From NCBI GenBank assembly GCA_021234155.1, contig JAJEKV010000769.1:1-64000 (forward strand): a stretch of DNA of 64,000 nucleotides, written 5' to 3'. The notes beneath the pieces were generated by a model. The model searched no databases, was not told the origin of the DNA, and was given only the letters and a program-made list of their open reading frames with translations. Made by a program: the position numbers and the translations under genes. The first letter of the stretch is position 1, and the number at the start of each line of letters is the position of its first letter. Positions 1-10,878 of the stretch are shown piece by piece. Source of the stretch: Isoetes taiwanensis. Taxonomy: Eukaryota > Streptophyta > Lycopodiopsida > Isoetales > Isoetaceae.

Positions 1-440
1 CCTTTGGCGGTCAACAAAGGCCTTCCGGACAAGTGGCGGCGATCGTCCGCCCGCAGCGTCGGCGTCGGCGTGATTCTAGGCACTTCAAGAACACCGCCCA
101 ACATTCACCATCCGTCGGGCCTCCTTCGAGTCGACGCAGAATCGGTCAGTGTCTATATATTGGGATTTAAGGCCATTGTACTATATATGAGTAGGGTTAG
201 CTCATAAGTTTTTAGATGAGTTTTGAGTCTTGTCTCCTTTCGGTTTTCTCTCTATTCACGAGAGCTCATGTATTTTCATCATTGATATCAAGGAAGCTTA
301 TCATCTTTCTTTCATTTGTTACATTCTCTTCTTTTCTTCTCTCAGCCGACAAATCGTGACATAGTCCCAGGACTCTCTGTTAGATCCACGGGTCCTCCGC
401 AGTTTGTCTTCGAGTTCGAACCAGAACCCGGACCCAAACA
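1..440 (+). repeat. 5' LTR, partial (left end cut by window edge)
   Basis: This segment matches the 3' LTR from about 10431 onward: shared blocks include the GTCGGCGTCGGCGTGATTCT stretch at 58-77 and the region holding TCATTGATATCAAGGAAGCT. The right boundary is set at the CCCAAACA end, matching the end of the 3' copy at 10878. About 135 bp of the left side lie outside the window. The two copies differ by many substitutions and small indels, so insertion is old. Confidence 0.88.
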
Positions 441-462
441 TGCGCCCATTGCGGGTGCGATT
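441..462 (+). promoter_or_regulatory. Possible primer-binding site (tRNA-Asp-like)
   Basis: Directly after the LTR end the sequence TGCGCCCATTGCGGGTGC resembles, with small gaps, the complement of a tRNA-Asp 3' end as used by some plant Ty3 elements (TGGCGCC...). The position is right but the match is imperfect, so this is tentative. Confidence 0.35.
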
Positions 463-2600
463 TTCTCCTACTTTCTTACATGCGCCATATGCGTCGCAAT
501 TTCCGCCCGGAAGAACTCCTTTCTCGGGCGGCATCTCGGCTTGGGCGCCGTCCGGAAAAGCCCCATTGCGACATGTATGGATACGCTTATGACATAGAGG
601 GAGGCCATCTTGATCTAGGGCTCGGTCCGCGCCACCCACCCTCGTGTCGTCTCGTCCCAGTTCCCCCCCAAAGCGTGCAAACATTGCTCACAACCTCGGT
701 CCCCTCATCATTACTCCCGGGAGCCTTATCGGCTCAACCTTCTCAACCGTACTTTCATACCCACGAACATGCCTACATCCATCATTCTTCCGGGCCATCG
801 CCACTTCGCCCCAGCCATCATCTCCCGGGTGGGTGCGGCTATCCACATGTCTCCTGCGCTTTTGCCGGGAATATCCTTTCCCTCGTTTCCCCTTTGCTCT
901 TCTGTTTTACAACCTTACGGATCTCAAAACCAATGCTTCGGCTACCGGTTTCTCAACGCTGATCCACCCCTTCATCGGGGTCCGTCGGGCACAATGCCAA
1001 ATCCACCTCAACCTCAATATCCTCACTATCTGTTTCTGTCCGGCCCGGCACTTTCCATCTACCTTTCGGACTACGGCCGGCTTATCCCACCTTTGGCAAC
1101 ACGAAGGCAAACCCGTTAGACCAAAGTGCTCGGGGCCACATGGAAGAATTTTGAGGCTCTAGCTGTCCCTAAATGGGCGCAGCGCAACCTCAAGCCGAAA
1201 TTTCACATCTTTTCCACCACCTTTGCGTGGCTCTCCTCATCAATGGCTCATGTCCAACAAAAGCCATTGGAAACAAACTGGTCGAAATGCGCCTTTGCTT
1301 TTCGTCTCATTCACGGGACCCCGGATGATGATCAACTTCATCTCAAGCAACTCAATGAACTTCAACAAGAGCCCGCAGTGCTTTAGGGATTTTGCGGATC
1401 GACTTCACATTACGCTTTAAGTAAGCTCAAGGGTACCCTACGAGAGGATTTTTTGCTGGTTTCTCCAAGGACTTCCTCACGCTATTCGACTCATGGTGAA
1501 TACTGCGTCCAAAAACTTTGGAGCGGGCTATCGATTCTGTCAATCACTCGTCAATGTTTCCTCCGTGGCTCTTCAAGAGCTCCCGTTCATTCCACCGTCA
1601 TGGTTCCACAAGCGGTACATTCGGCCTCAACCGCTAATCCACCGGTATGATCAAATCACGGTGCCATATTTGCAAATATCAAGGCCATTTGGCCAATGAG
1701 TGCAACTCCACCAATGGCCGCCTCATTTGCAAGCGATGCAACATGTGCAATCATGCCGCGGAAGAGTGCACTTCGCACTCATCCCACACCCGATTCGCCA
1801 ACAAAATGGTTTATCAAGTACAAACCACACCTCGGTCCCAAGCGCACTATCGGCTGACCACCTCTTGGTGCAGCCCGCGCCAACTCTATCGACAGCCCGG
1901 GACCAACCCGGGGATCCAACCAGCGTCCTCCTTTTTGATCCTTCTAAAGCTTCGGTGCTATCCTTTGTCAAGAATGGGGTCATACCACCGCGGCGTGCCC
2001 TCAACTTCCACAAGTTCGGGTCCGGCTTCACGGCACAAATCAGACCACATCGGTCCGCCTCACGGCTTACCAACTCGGCTTGCTAATGGCAAACAAGGCC
2101 CGTGACCCGGTTCTCAAAGCCCCAAAGGCGCCTCGGCAATCGCGCTATCAACCGGCTCCGACAAATCAACCTGTTGGATCAACAAGCCCAAGAGGAAATT
2201 TTTGGGGCACTTAATCCTCCGTCTGGTAGTCAAATTGGGTTGGTCTAGTTTCCGCGCCCGGACCAAGGCATCCGTCCCTTGACTATTATTGAGGAAGGAC
2301 CGCGGCACGCCTTTGCGGTTGACACCCCCTTCCTCATGAGGGGCCGAAAAAAAGGTTCACTTTGCGACTTAGAAAAGCTCATGCCAAATGTCATGCCCAA
2401 AGTTAAGCCAAAGCATTTTGAATCTCATGCAAGCGGTGAAGGCCGCACATTGGCAAATGTTCATGCCACCACTTTCGAGCTCAACAAAGACACGATCCAC
2501 CTTCAACATCTCAACCTCCCGGCTCTCGGACATATCCCAATATTGCAGTAGGGTTGACTTACTCAAAAGTTCTTTGCTTCCACGCCCGCGCACTCCGCAC
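463..2600 (+). pseudogene. gag: Gag remnant with two CCHC zinc knuckles
   Basis: The gag region should lie here by position. The firm evidence is at about 1647-1790, where one frame encodes two back-to-back CX2CX4HX4C zinc knuckles, CHICKYQGHLANEC and CKRCNMCNHAAEEC, which bind the element's RNA in nucleocapsid-type proteins. The frames before and after the knuckles are broken, and no continuous capsid domain can be read. Two knuckles rather than one is found in some plant Ty3 lineages and in several other retroelements. Boundaries are approximate. Confidence 0.7.
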
Positions 2601-3100
2601 CCGGTGGAACCGGCGAGATCCTTTTTTTTCTCATGTACCTCTCGAACTCCAAGAGGAGCTTGCCAAGATCAAAATTCCTTTAAGCAGCAGCCATTTTAAA
2701 AACTCTGTCCTGCTCTCAGGACCGGTTACCACTCCCAAGCTGTTTTTGGTTGGGGTTGTGGCTACCTCTACACCCACCCGGTCCATACAGCGGTGGGAAA
2801 TCGACAAGTCAACCATGTTCAAATCGATGGAGGTAGTGCGGTCAATCTCATCGGACAAACTCGCCAAACAAATGGGCATCACACAACTCTTTAGGTGCCC
2901 CATATGACATCAAATTGGCTAATGGCCATATCCGCGAGACCTCAAAGCGTCACACCTATTCTACACATCAACATTGGTGATCTCCGGCTTTCCCATGGAA
3001 TTTGGAGTTTGGAAAGGCTGGTGAAGATCCGGTGACTATGAAATCTTTGGTGGGAAGACCCTTTCTCCGCCGGGGCAAAGAGTATCCATTCTTGGGCCGC
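2601..3100 (+). pseudogene. Retroelement aspartic protease remnant
   Basis: Near 2822-2850 one frame reads QIDGGSAVNLI, the active-site block of plant Ty3 proteases (hydrophobic-D-G/S-G-S/A-x-x-N). It follows the gag knuckles and precedes reverse transcriptase, as expected. The downstream flap region cannot be followed because of stops. The protease would cut Gag-Pol; this copy is dead. Confidence 0.7.
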
Positions 3101-3408
3101 GGACGGTTAGTCATCCTGAGATGGTCATCTCAATGCCACAATGGACTTGCAAGCGGGCGGATCATTTCCGTTGACAATGCGGAACCCTCTCTCGAACGAT
3201 TACGAAGGCGGCTCGAATATTTATCAAGTTCGGGCTACCCTGGCGGCGTGCGCCTCTGTCATCCTACCCGAATATCGCGATCCTTGGGGAGAAATGACTC
3301 TTGATCGAGGACCGGTGGCTGCCTTGCTTGACCCCTACGGCTCCTTGCAATCGAATCCAGCAGCGTTGATCACTTTTCGAATCACGGACACTCCCGGCAA
3401 CTCTGGCG

Positions 3409-4300
3409 ATGTGGCGAGTCATGAAGCAACCAGCGCTAGATGACAGCGAGCAACCTCTCTTTTTCACCGCGCCAAAGTGCCGCGCGCATCAGGTTATGCT
3501 CAACCTCCACGCACACATTGTCGGGATCGCGAAGTCATACCCCATATTCGGACTCGAAGTGAAATTGTGGATGTTGGCAACAATCAACTTTGTCGTATTC
3601 TTTGCAAACCAGGCTCCTTATCGTAACGAGGCCGTCCGCATTTGTCAAAAAATTCAAACACATTTTAGCACGGGGTTACAAAGATCTTGGGGGAATCAAC
3701 AAAAGCTTGGGGGAACTCACCATTCCTACCAAATCGATGCGACCCGGTTAGCAGCAGCGATGAGGCTCAACCCTAATTGCAGTGATGCGTCAAAGGAGGA
3801 AATTGACAAACTCCTTGCTGCGGGTTTGATCTATGAGGTCAAACATTACGAATGGGTGAGCCCTATCGTCATTGCCCTTAAGCACAATGGTAAGATCGGC
3901 GTGCGTGTAGACTATCGGAAACTCAATGGGGCCCGCGGGCGTGATCATTTTCCACTTCCTTCCGCGGACCAAGTTACGGAAGAAGTGGGTGGACATGAGA
4001 TGTACTCCTTTATGGATGGTTTCTCGGCTACAATCGGATCTCCATCAAAAGAATCGATCAACTCAAGACCACTTTCACCACCCGGTGAAGTACTTTTTGC
4101 CTACAAGGTGGTTCCTTTTGGATTATCCAACTCTCCTTCAACATTTCAGCGCATCATGCTCTCCGGTTTTCATGATTTCATGAAGGAAAATCCCTTCTTA
4201 CCAAATTTTTCAAGATGACTTCTCGCCCCTCTGAGTTCCATGGCTGACCATTTGGATAAATTGGAACTTCGTCTTTCGAGAAATGTGATGAGTCAGGCAT
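3409..4300 (+). pseudogene. pol: Ty3/gypsy reverse transcriptase remnant
   Basis: A 269-codon open stretch at 3409-4218 carries the N-terminal half of a Ty3 reverse transcriptase: WVSPIVIALKHNGKIGVRVD, YRKLN, HFPLPSADQV, EMYSFMDGFS (catalytic block A) and AYKVVPFGLSNSPSTFQRIM. The YxDD-box counterpart is present one frame over near 4216 as FQDDF. Part of the block after DGFS is scrambled by indels. The enzyme copies element RNA into DNA; the frameshift just before the catalytic aspartate pair makes this copy inactive. Identification is secure from ordered motifs. Confidence 0.93.
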
Positions 4301-4599
4301 TAGTCTCAATCGAGAAATGCACCTTTTGCGTCCTTACGGTGTTACGTTAGGCCATGTTGTCGACAAGCGAGGAATCTGCCCGATCGCCAAAATCGGTTGT
4401 GTGCTAAAAAGCTCAAGCACCGACCAATATCAAAGAGACGCGCTCTTTCCTAGGAAAGGTCAATTATTACTCCACCTTCATACACGGGTGGCAGCCATTG
4501 CAGATCCCATTCATAAACTCACGGTGGCGAATCCACGGGCTTGGAATTCCCGGTGAGAAGCGCTTTCAAACGGTGAAGCTTTTGCTTACTTTTCGAGCA

Positions 4600-5060
4600 C
4601 GGTTCTTGTTCCTCCTCAATGGGACAAGCCCTTTCCCGTTCATGTCGATGTCTCGGCGTTTGCTATTGGGCTGTTCTTTCTCAAGAATATGAGTCGCGCA
4701 GCGATAAACCAAATCGCTATGCCGGTAGAAAACTCAATTCTGGCGGCGCAACTATTACGCCCGCGGGCGTGAAGCTTTGGGTCTCATTTTACGTGTCCAG
4801 CGCTTAGTCATTACCTTTTGGGCGGTCAAATCAAGTTCTTTGTGGACCACCAAGCACTTCTCTATTTGATCAACAAATCCGCCCCGGGCGCATTGCTTTC
4901 GTTGGGTCCTTCTTCTCAAAAATTTGCTCCTTTTGAAATCGTTCATAAAGGTGGCAAATCTCATGTTATTCAGGATTATCTTTCCGCATCCACCGCGGAT
5001 GATCATAGCGAGGGGTCTCGGGCGCCTTCCACGATGCTCAACTTTTTTTAGTCGCGGCAA
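4600..5060 (+). pseudogene. RNase H remnant of the Ty3 element
   Basis: Frames at 4635-4740 give VDVSAFAIG and then SQEYESRSDKP and AYAGRKLNS, the start of a plant Ty3 RNase H. A second frame at 4818-5030 gives IKFFVDHQALLYLINK followed by FEIVHKGGKSHVIQDYLS, which is the second half. RNase H removes the RNA strand during reverse transcription. The domain is split over at least two frames. Confidence 0.85.
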
Positions 5061-5199
5061 CACCACATTGGTTCCATGATTTTCGGCGGTACCTCCTCCA
5101 CGGGTGCTCTTCCACCCGGAAGATGAGGCGGCTCTCTCACCTTGGCGACAATCCGTCGCCATCAATTTCTCAGAGAGGTCAGGTGACTACACCATGGTT

Positions 5200-6330
5200 T
5201 GGGACATCTCTACAAAAGGTAAGGACACCATCCTTGTATTTGTGTTCTCCCTCATGAAGTTCGGACATTGTTAGAAGCTCATCAAGGGCTCGGTGGTGGT
5301 CATTTTCATGGTGACACCACGGCCGCATAAAATTCTTCTTCTTAGGGTATTATTGGCCCAGCTCTTCAAAGATGCTCCCCGCGCCCGCCGCGTGTGGCGC
5401 TTGCCCGGTGGGTGGGGCGCCCACGACGTGGCGGCTCTTCCCTTGGCGCCCGTCGCCCGCGCCTTCCCCCGGCAAATGGGGAATGGACTTTGTGGGACCT
5501 ATAGACCCTCGTGGCGGCACACTTTCGTGCGATACATCTGGTTCTCGCGACTCACGCCACCAAATGGGTGGGAAGCTTGTGCACTTCGGACAACAACTGC
5601 TTTGCAAGCCACGGCCGAGTCCTCTATCAACAAATCATCCGCGATTATTTGCCCCGCGGGGCTGGTGGGTGATCGTGGTGTTCATTTCATCAATCATACT
5701 ATCAAAAGTTGGCGGATTATCTCTTGATACATCATCACAAGAGCACACCTTACTATCCTCAAGGCAATGGGTTGGCGAAAGCACCAACAAAACTCACGGT
5801 CACCATTCTCAAGAAAATTTGTGGCTTCATACAGATTGGCGGAGACAAAACTCCCTCTGAGTTCTTTGGGCCTACAATACTTGTTTCAAGATTGCTCACG
5901 GGTCACACTCCTTTTAAATTGGTTTATGGTCGGGGAAGCTCTCATGCCCTTTGAATTCATTCTTCCAACACTCGGTTTTCAGCTGGCTCTTGCTCATAAT
6001 CCACCGGTGCTCTCAAAAGCGGGTCTATCAATTAGAGCAGTTGGATGAACCCAGCGAGGGGATGCTTATATTCGTGTTCTTCATGGACAACGATTTGCAA
6101 AAATCTTTACATGACAAGCGTTTGAAGACAAAAACATTCAAACAAGGAGATTTGGTTCTTCTTTATGATTCCGGTACAAAAATTTTTAGGGTAAACTCAA
6201 GTTTCGTTGGCTTGGCCCTTATCAAATTGTTCAAGTGGTTAGACCAAGTGTTTTCCAACTTCATTTGAATTAGATGGCACTCCATTACCTACATTAGTTA
6301 ATGGTTTTAGTCTCAAAGCATTTCGGCCAC
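5200..6330 (+). pseudogene. Integrase remnant with zinc-binding, core and GPY/F modules
   Basis: The zinc-binding module is recognisable around 5274-5410 (EAH, then GGHF and a later CGAC). The catalytic core begins at about 5472 with KWGMDFVGPI, and continues near 5660-5790 with GDRGVHFINH and TPYYPQGNGL, the blocks holding the second aspartate and the glutamate. Near 6110-6250 the C-terminal GPY/F module follows: LKTKTFKQGDLVLLYD and RWLGPYQIVQ in neighbouring frames. Integrase inserts the DNA copy. The open frames are short and interrupted. No chromodomain follows. Confidence 0.9.
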
Positions 6331-9300
6331 AGGAAAGTGAACATCCCAAACGAGAGGCAGTTCGAATCAAACACCCGAAAGTGACTAGAAAGGCGGTGGA
6401 ATTATATTATAGTGGAGAATTTTTTTTACAAAATGTGGCATGACCCAGCTATTTCGCTATGGGCCGCGCCCTATATACAAAAAGCGGGCTCGAGCCCTAT
6501 CTACTAAGTCCTAAGAGGAAAAACCCTCTACTCAGGGTTGGGCGAGAGGTGATCTTGAGAGAGATGGTAGAGGTTACGCTCCGGATCGGCGAAGGTGCGA
6601 GAACCACCTCCATCCGTTGGTCTTGGTCGGGATGTTCAGCCATCGGCACACCGGCCGTCCATCACGAATACCCGCGGTTGTGGCGGCGCCCGAGATCGAG
6701 CAGTTCATCTTACAAGTGATCCCACTCGGCGGTTCGTCGGCATGGTGCAATCTTCGTTCAAACCCCGGCGGCCATCGCGGCGCCATCGGATGCCGCCGTT
6801 TTCTCGGTTAGTCTTATATATGGCGAGGACCTCCTTGTCGGCGTGGACCAATCACACAAATCGCCAGCGTGGTTTTGCAATGCAAAATTTGTTTCTAAAA
6901 AGGAGAATCTGTTCTCCGCCGCATATCTAGCAATGGTACCGCCGACACATTCCTTTTAATGATATCCCACTTGAGTTGCCCGGCATTGAATGCCATTCCT
7001 TCTTTCCCGCCCGTCGAACATTAATGGGTGTCCTTTGCCATCTGTCACATCGATCTTTCTTTCCGTCTCATCATCCTCACCGTCCATTGCTTCTCCCTTA
7101 CGTTTTTGGGGACTTAGCCAAATTTTGCCTCTCAATCCCCTTCTTAGCATCTCTTGACACTGGCATCATCAGCGGTTCTGTTTGCACTCTTCATACCTCT
7201 TCACCTCGGTTAATAAGCCCTAAAACAAACCTTTTAGTTCCTCTGCGCCTTCATCCTCAGGTGCTTTCGACTTTCGTCTTCCGCCTTTGGCATCTCTCTT
7301 AGATTACGCAAATCATTCTCATGGCTGCCCCAAGATTTTCTACACTTCAAACTCTTTTGCTCCCAAGGATCAGGCCCTTTTTGCATCTGTATCCTTCTTG
7401 GCGCCCACTTTCTTGAAGCCCTTGTTGGCCCCAATAAAGGCGTCATTGAGCGACACCGACTTCTGAATTTTCTCAAATGGAACTTAGGCTCCAAATCACG
7501 CCCGATTTGCGGTGTTCGCCGTAATATTGTTAACAGCCCGCCAGGGGTTACACCACTTGTGGTCGATGGCACCACTATTTCATTGACTCAACACTTGATT
7601 TACGGGGTATTTCATATTCCCTTGCACACTCCTTGTGTATCATAGTGCGCTATCACGGGATATTGATGTCACGAGTTTGGTGCACCTGCTTATCCGCCAA
7701 TGTCCATCGTCGACCAATATCGACCAAGCCTCATGAGACCTTTGTAAAAATTTTTTGTGTGGCAAATTCCTTGGGTATTCTATCAAGAACACCCATATCA
7801 ATAAACCTTTCTATAACCTGGTCCTTCTTGCTACACACTCCAAGCACCACATAGATTGGCCCCAAATGATGTTCTATCGTCTTCTCAAAGAAATGGACCG
7901 CCGAGGTACCACTTCCATTTCGAAGTTTACGTGGGAGGGCACTTTCAAGCCCTCATCCGTCATTACTTCCCTCCCACACCACCAAATTCTCATACTTCCA
8001 CTCGGCGCTCCCTTCGGTCAATCACCAAGTTGGCACATCCGCCCATCTTCCCCGGTCATGACCACGGTCCACACTCATGTCTTTGTCTCTTCCTCAGCTA
8101 CACCATCCACTTCACACCATTTTCACAAACCTCCCACACGGGCAGCGACCAATTCCACCACCACAACACCCTCGTCGGTTGTTGTATCGATATCGGCCGG
8201 GATGCTCAAGCTGCTGCACTTAAGTTTGAGGAATCCCAAAGGCGGCTCTTATGGCCGGGGTTCATGGGCACTAGAGGCCTCGATGCGGTACACCAAGACC
8301 TTCAAAGTGCAAGCTGCCCAAGTTGCAACTTTGGAGGCCAAACTTCAAGACAAGCATGAAGCTCTCTTACGGGCTCATGCGGATCTCAAAAGTACACAAG
8401 CTCAAAGTCAGCCAACTCGCGGTCGGTGAGGCTCGGCTCGGTCAGAAATTGGGACTCTATTGGAGCACAACAAGTCCAAAGCTGCTCTCACGAGTACCAA
8501 GGATGAAGATATTGCTAAACTCAATGCCTTGTACTCGGGCTGTGTGAAAACTTCCGCACTCAAGTTCAAAATCTTTCGGCCCGAGATGCTCAAGTTGCCT
8601 CCTTGGCGGCTCGGCTTTCTACACAGAGACCTCTCCGGATCACCTCTCTTCAAGATGGAAACTTACGGAGGTGCGAAGCGAGAAAATACTTCGATGGGCG
8701 GAGATTGCGGTGCTTCGTCTCAATACTGCCGGGGAAATCTTCCTCCCGAGGTCAATCCTTCACCGAAGCGGGTTCGTGACCCGATCCGCCTCCTACTTGA
8801 AAAGGAAAATAGGATCCGTGATCTCGAACAACAAGGCTGCGACAAGCTATTGATCTGGCGATGGGGCTCAAACCAAACTTGGCGCCCGGACTTCAATTCT
8901 TCACGGAGAATGCCGGTGGACTTCCGGCTCCCTCTGCTATCATGATTATGTGTTTGCTTTCGGGCGCCACCTCTTCCTTTCAAAGTGGCCTTGGTGATGG
9001 CCACAATGGATATCCCGGCGGATCTTGGATTTTTTCACGGATTTGGCGAACTCTCCATTGAAGACAAAGGGTTGTGTTGTGCCCTTGTTGTCTTTGATCT
9101 CGCCTTTGTGCCGATCGGAGCTTTCTCACTTTCGGCGTGGATTCGACCCATGGCTTATATTTTTCATGATTTCTATCTGGGTGATACGGGAAAATTTTGG
9201 CAATGGGCCCACGCTTATTTGTTCGAGGGGTGATTGCTGCGCAATGGGTGCCGGGATAACAATCCATATCTTGCGGATCTGCTTTCGGACCAAAACTTTT

Positions 9301-10284
9301 CATCGAGGTACATGCACGAGCTTGCCAATCATTTATCTCTCGGCTTAAAGCCAGGCGGCTGCAACAAATAAGGAAGTATCTAGGACATCAGAAGATCTTC
9401 CCTATGCACAAATCTATATGCGGCACCTCATTTGGATTTACAATCGATTCTGAGGGCTACGTTGGATAGCAAGGCGGTCCCCCCGGGGATGGGATAGCCC
9501 TCTGTCAACTCTCGACTCTCTGCTTCTCTTTGGGATGTTGGTGTCGGGCACTTGATCCAGATCTTGTCGATCAATTGGGGGAGGCTTTCGGCAATACGCC
9601 CACGGGCATGGTTCCTTCTCCCTATGCTTCCACAGGTGTACCTCCCGCCCGGGTTTCGACTTCGATTGGCCTTCCTTTTTGGACCAAGGTCATGGATGGT
9701 CATGCGGTTTGGACACCACCTCGGATCTCGGCCGGATCTCGGTGGGATCCGCGTTTTGTTCAGCCCGATCACATTGGGAAGAAGGTGCTACCACTTTGGA
9801 CAACACCACAAATTGGATCTACATTGCTAATGGCGTGGTTGGCAGCGGCCGGCGGATCGCGCTTCATGGTCTCAACACCTTCTTCTTGAGCGCCTCCACC
9901 TCACGATCCCTTACGTCCATCTTCAAGCGGGATTTTTGCGGCTGCCCTCAAATGCATTTTGCTCCGGCTCCTTAAATCGGCGTCCATTTTTTCTTTACCC
10001 AATCCAAATGCAGTGTCGGTGCTTTTGGCCTTGATTTGTCTCCTCATGGAGTGTCGATTTACATTTCTTGGGCGCCCTGGCTGCACGAAGACATAGTGCG
10101 CTCTCGTTTTCTTATTGATGCTGATCCTGCCCTTGGCCAAGACACACCTCAAGCTCTTCAATCCGCCAAGATCTCATCGGCCCGGTACCATAATGGGGCC
10201 CGTCCTCCTCCCGAAGTGAGGATCACTTTGGTGATGGCTTCAGCCCTCAAAATGCTTCCTCCTTTTTCTTCACTCGAGTGTCGT
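6331..10284 (+). other. Unidentified 4-kb region between integrase and 3' LTR
   Basis: This stretch lies inside the Ty3 element, has its base composition, and is studded with broken open frames of up to 224 codons (7755-8429) and 161 codons (8460-8945). Around 8280-8400 one frame has a coiled-coil-like stretch, VQAAQVATLEAKLQDKHEAL. Extra 3' frames occur in Tat and Athila-type plant elements, but I do not recognise these products. It could also be captured host sequence or nested debris. Confidence 0.5.
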
Positions 10285-10296
10285 TTGGTGGGGGAG
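10285..10296 (+). promoter_or_regulatory. Polypurine tract
   Basis: TTGGTGGGGGAG directly precedes the TGTTAATCAT start of the 3' LTR. This is the usual position and form of the plus-strand primer of plant Ty3 elements, and it fixes the left LTR boundary. Confidence 0.8.
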
Positions 10297-10878
10297 TGTT
10301 AATCATGCCTCTGATACGGACTATTCATCATCTCGTCCGGACCAGGTCAAGCTCAAAAGATCCTCGATCAACCCGCAGATTGGGACATCCAAGCCTCCAC
10401 GAAGAACTAAGCGGGCCCGCCTTGATCAAAGCCTTTGGCCGGTCAACAAGAGCGCCCGCTTCGAGACAAGTGGCGGCCCGTCACGCCAGCGTCGGCGTCG
10501 GCGTGATTCTAGGCACTTCAGAGCCTGCTTCAACATTCACACCAAATCGGGCCTCCTTCGATGTCGTACACGAGATCGGTCGAGTGTCTATATTGGGCCC
10601 AAAGGCCATTGTACTATATATATGAGTAGAGTTAGCTCATAAGTTTTTAGATGAGTTTTGAGTCTTGTCTCCTTTTGGTTTTTCTCTCTATTGCGAGAGC
10701 TCATGTATTTTCATCATTGATATCAAGGAAGCTTATCATCTTTCTTTCATTTGTTACGATTTCTCTTCTTTTTCTTCTCTTTTGACCAAATCCCGTGACA
10801 CATAGTCCCAGGACTCTCGCATTAGATCCCGGGTCCTCGCAGTATCTTCGAGGAGTTCGGGAACCCGGACCCCAAACA
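10297..10878 (+). repeat. 3' LTR, 582 bp
   Basis: It begins TGTTAAT after the polypurine tract and ends CCAAACA, giving the canonical TG...CA ends. From about 10431 it aligns with the partial 5' LTR at the window start. A TATA-like run, GTACTATATATATGAG, occurs near 10610 and may have been the promoter. Confidence 0.88.

Larger units (their letters stand above)
1..10878 (+). mobile_element. Decayed Ty3/gypsy LTR retrotransposon, 5' end outside the window
   Basis: Two related LTRs flank an internal region whose broken frames still show gag, protease, reverse transcriptase, RNase H and integrase in that order, which is the Ty3/gypsy order (integrase last). Copies at 1-440 and 10297-10878 share long stretches, for example the segment around 171-345 and its counterpart around 10605-10760. 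Every domain is split by frameshifts and stops, so the copy cannot encode a working polyprotein. No chromodomain is visible after the integrase. An extra 4 kb lies between integrase and the 3' LTR. The 5' flank is missing, so the target duplication cannot be checked. The family assignment from domain order is firm; the clade is not. Confidence 0.93.
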
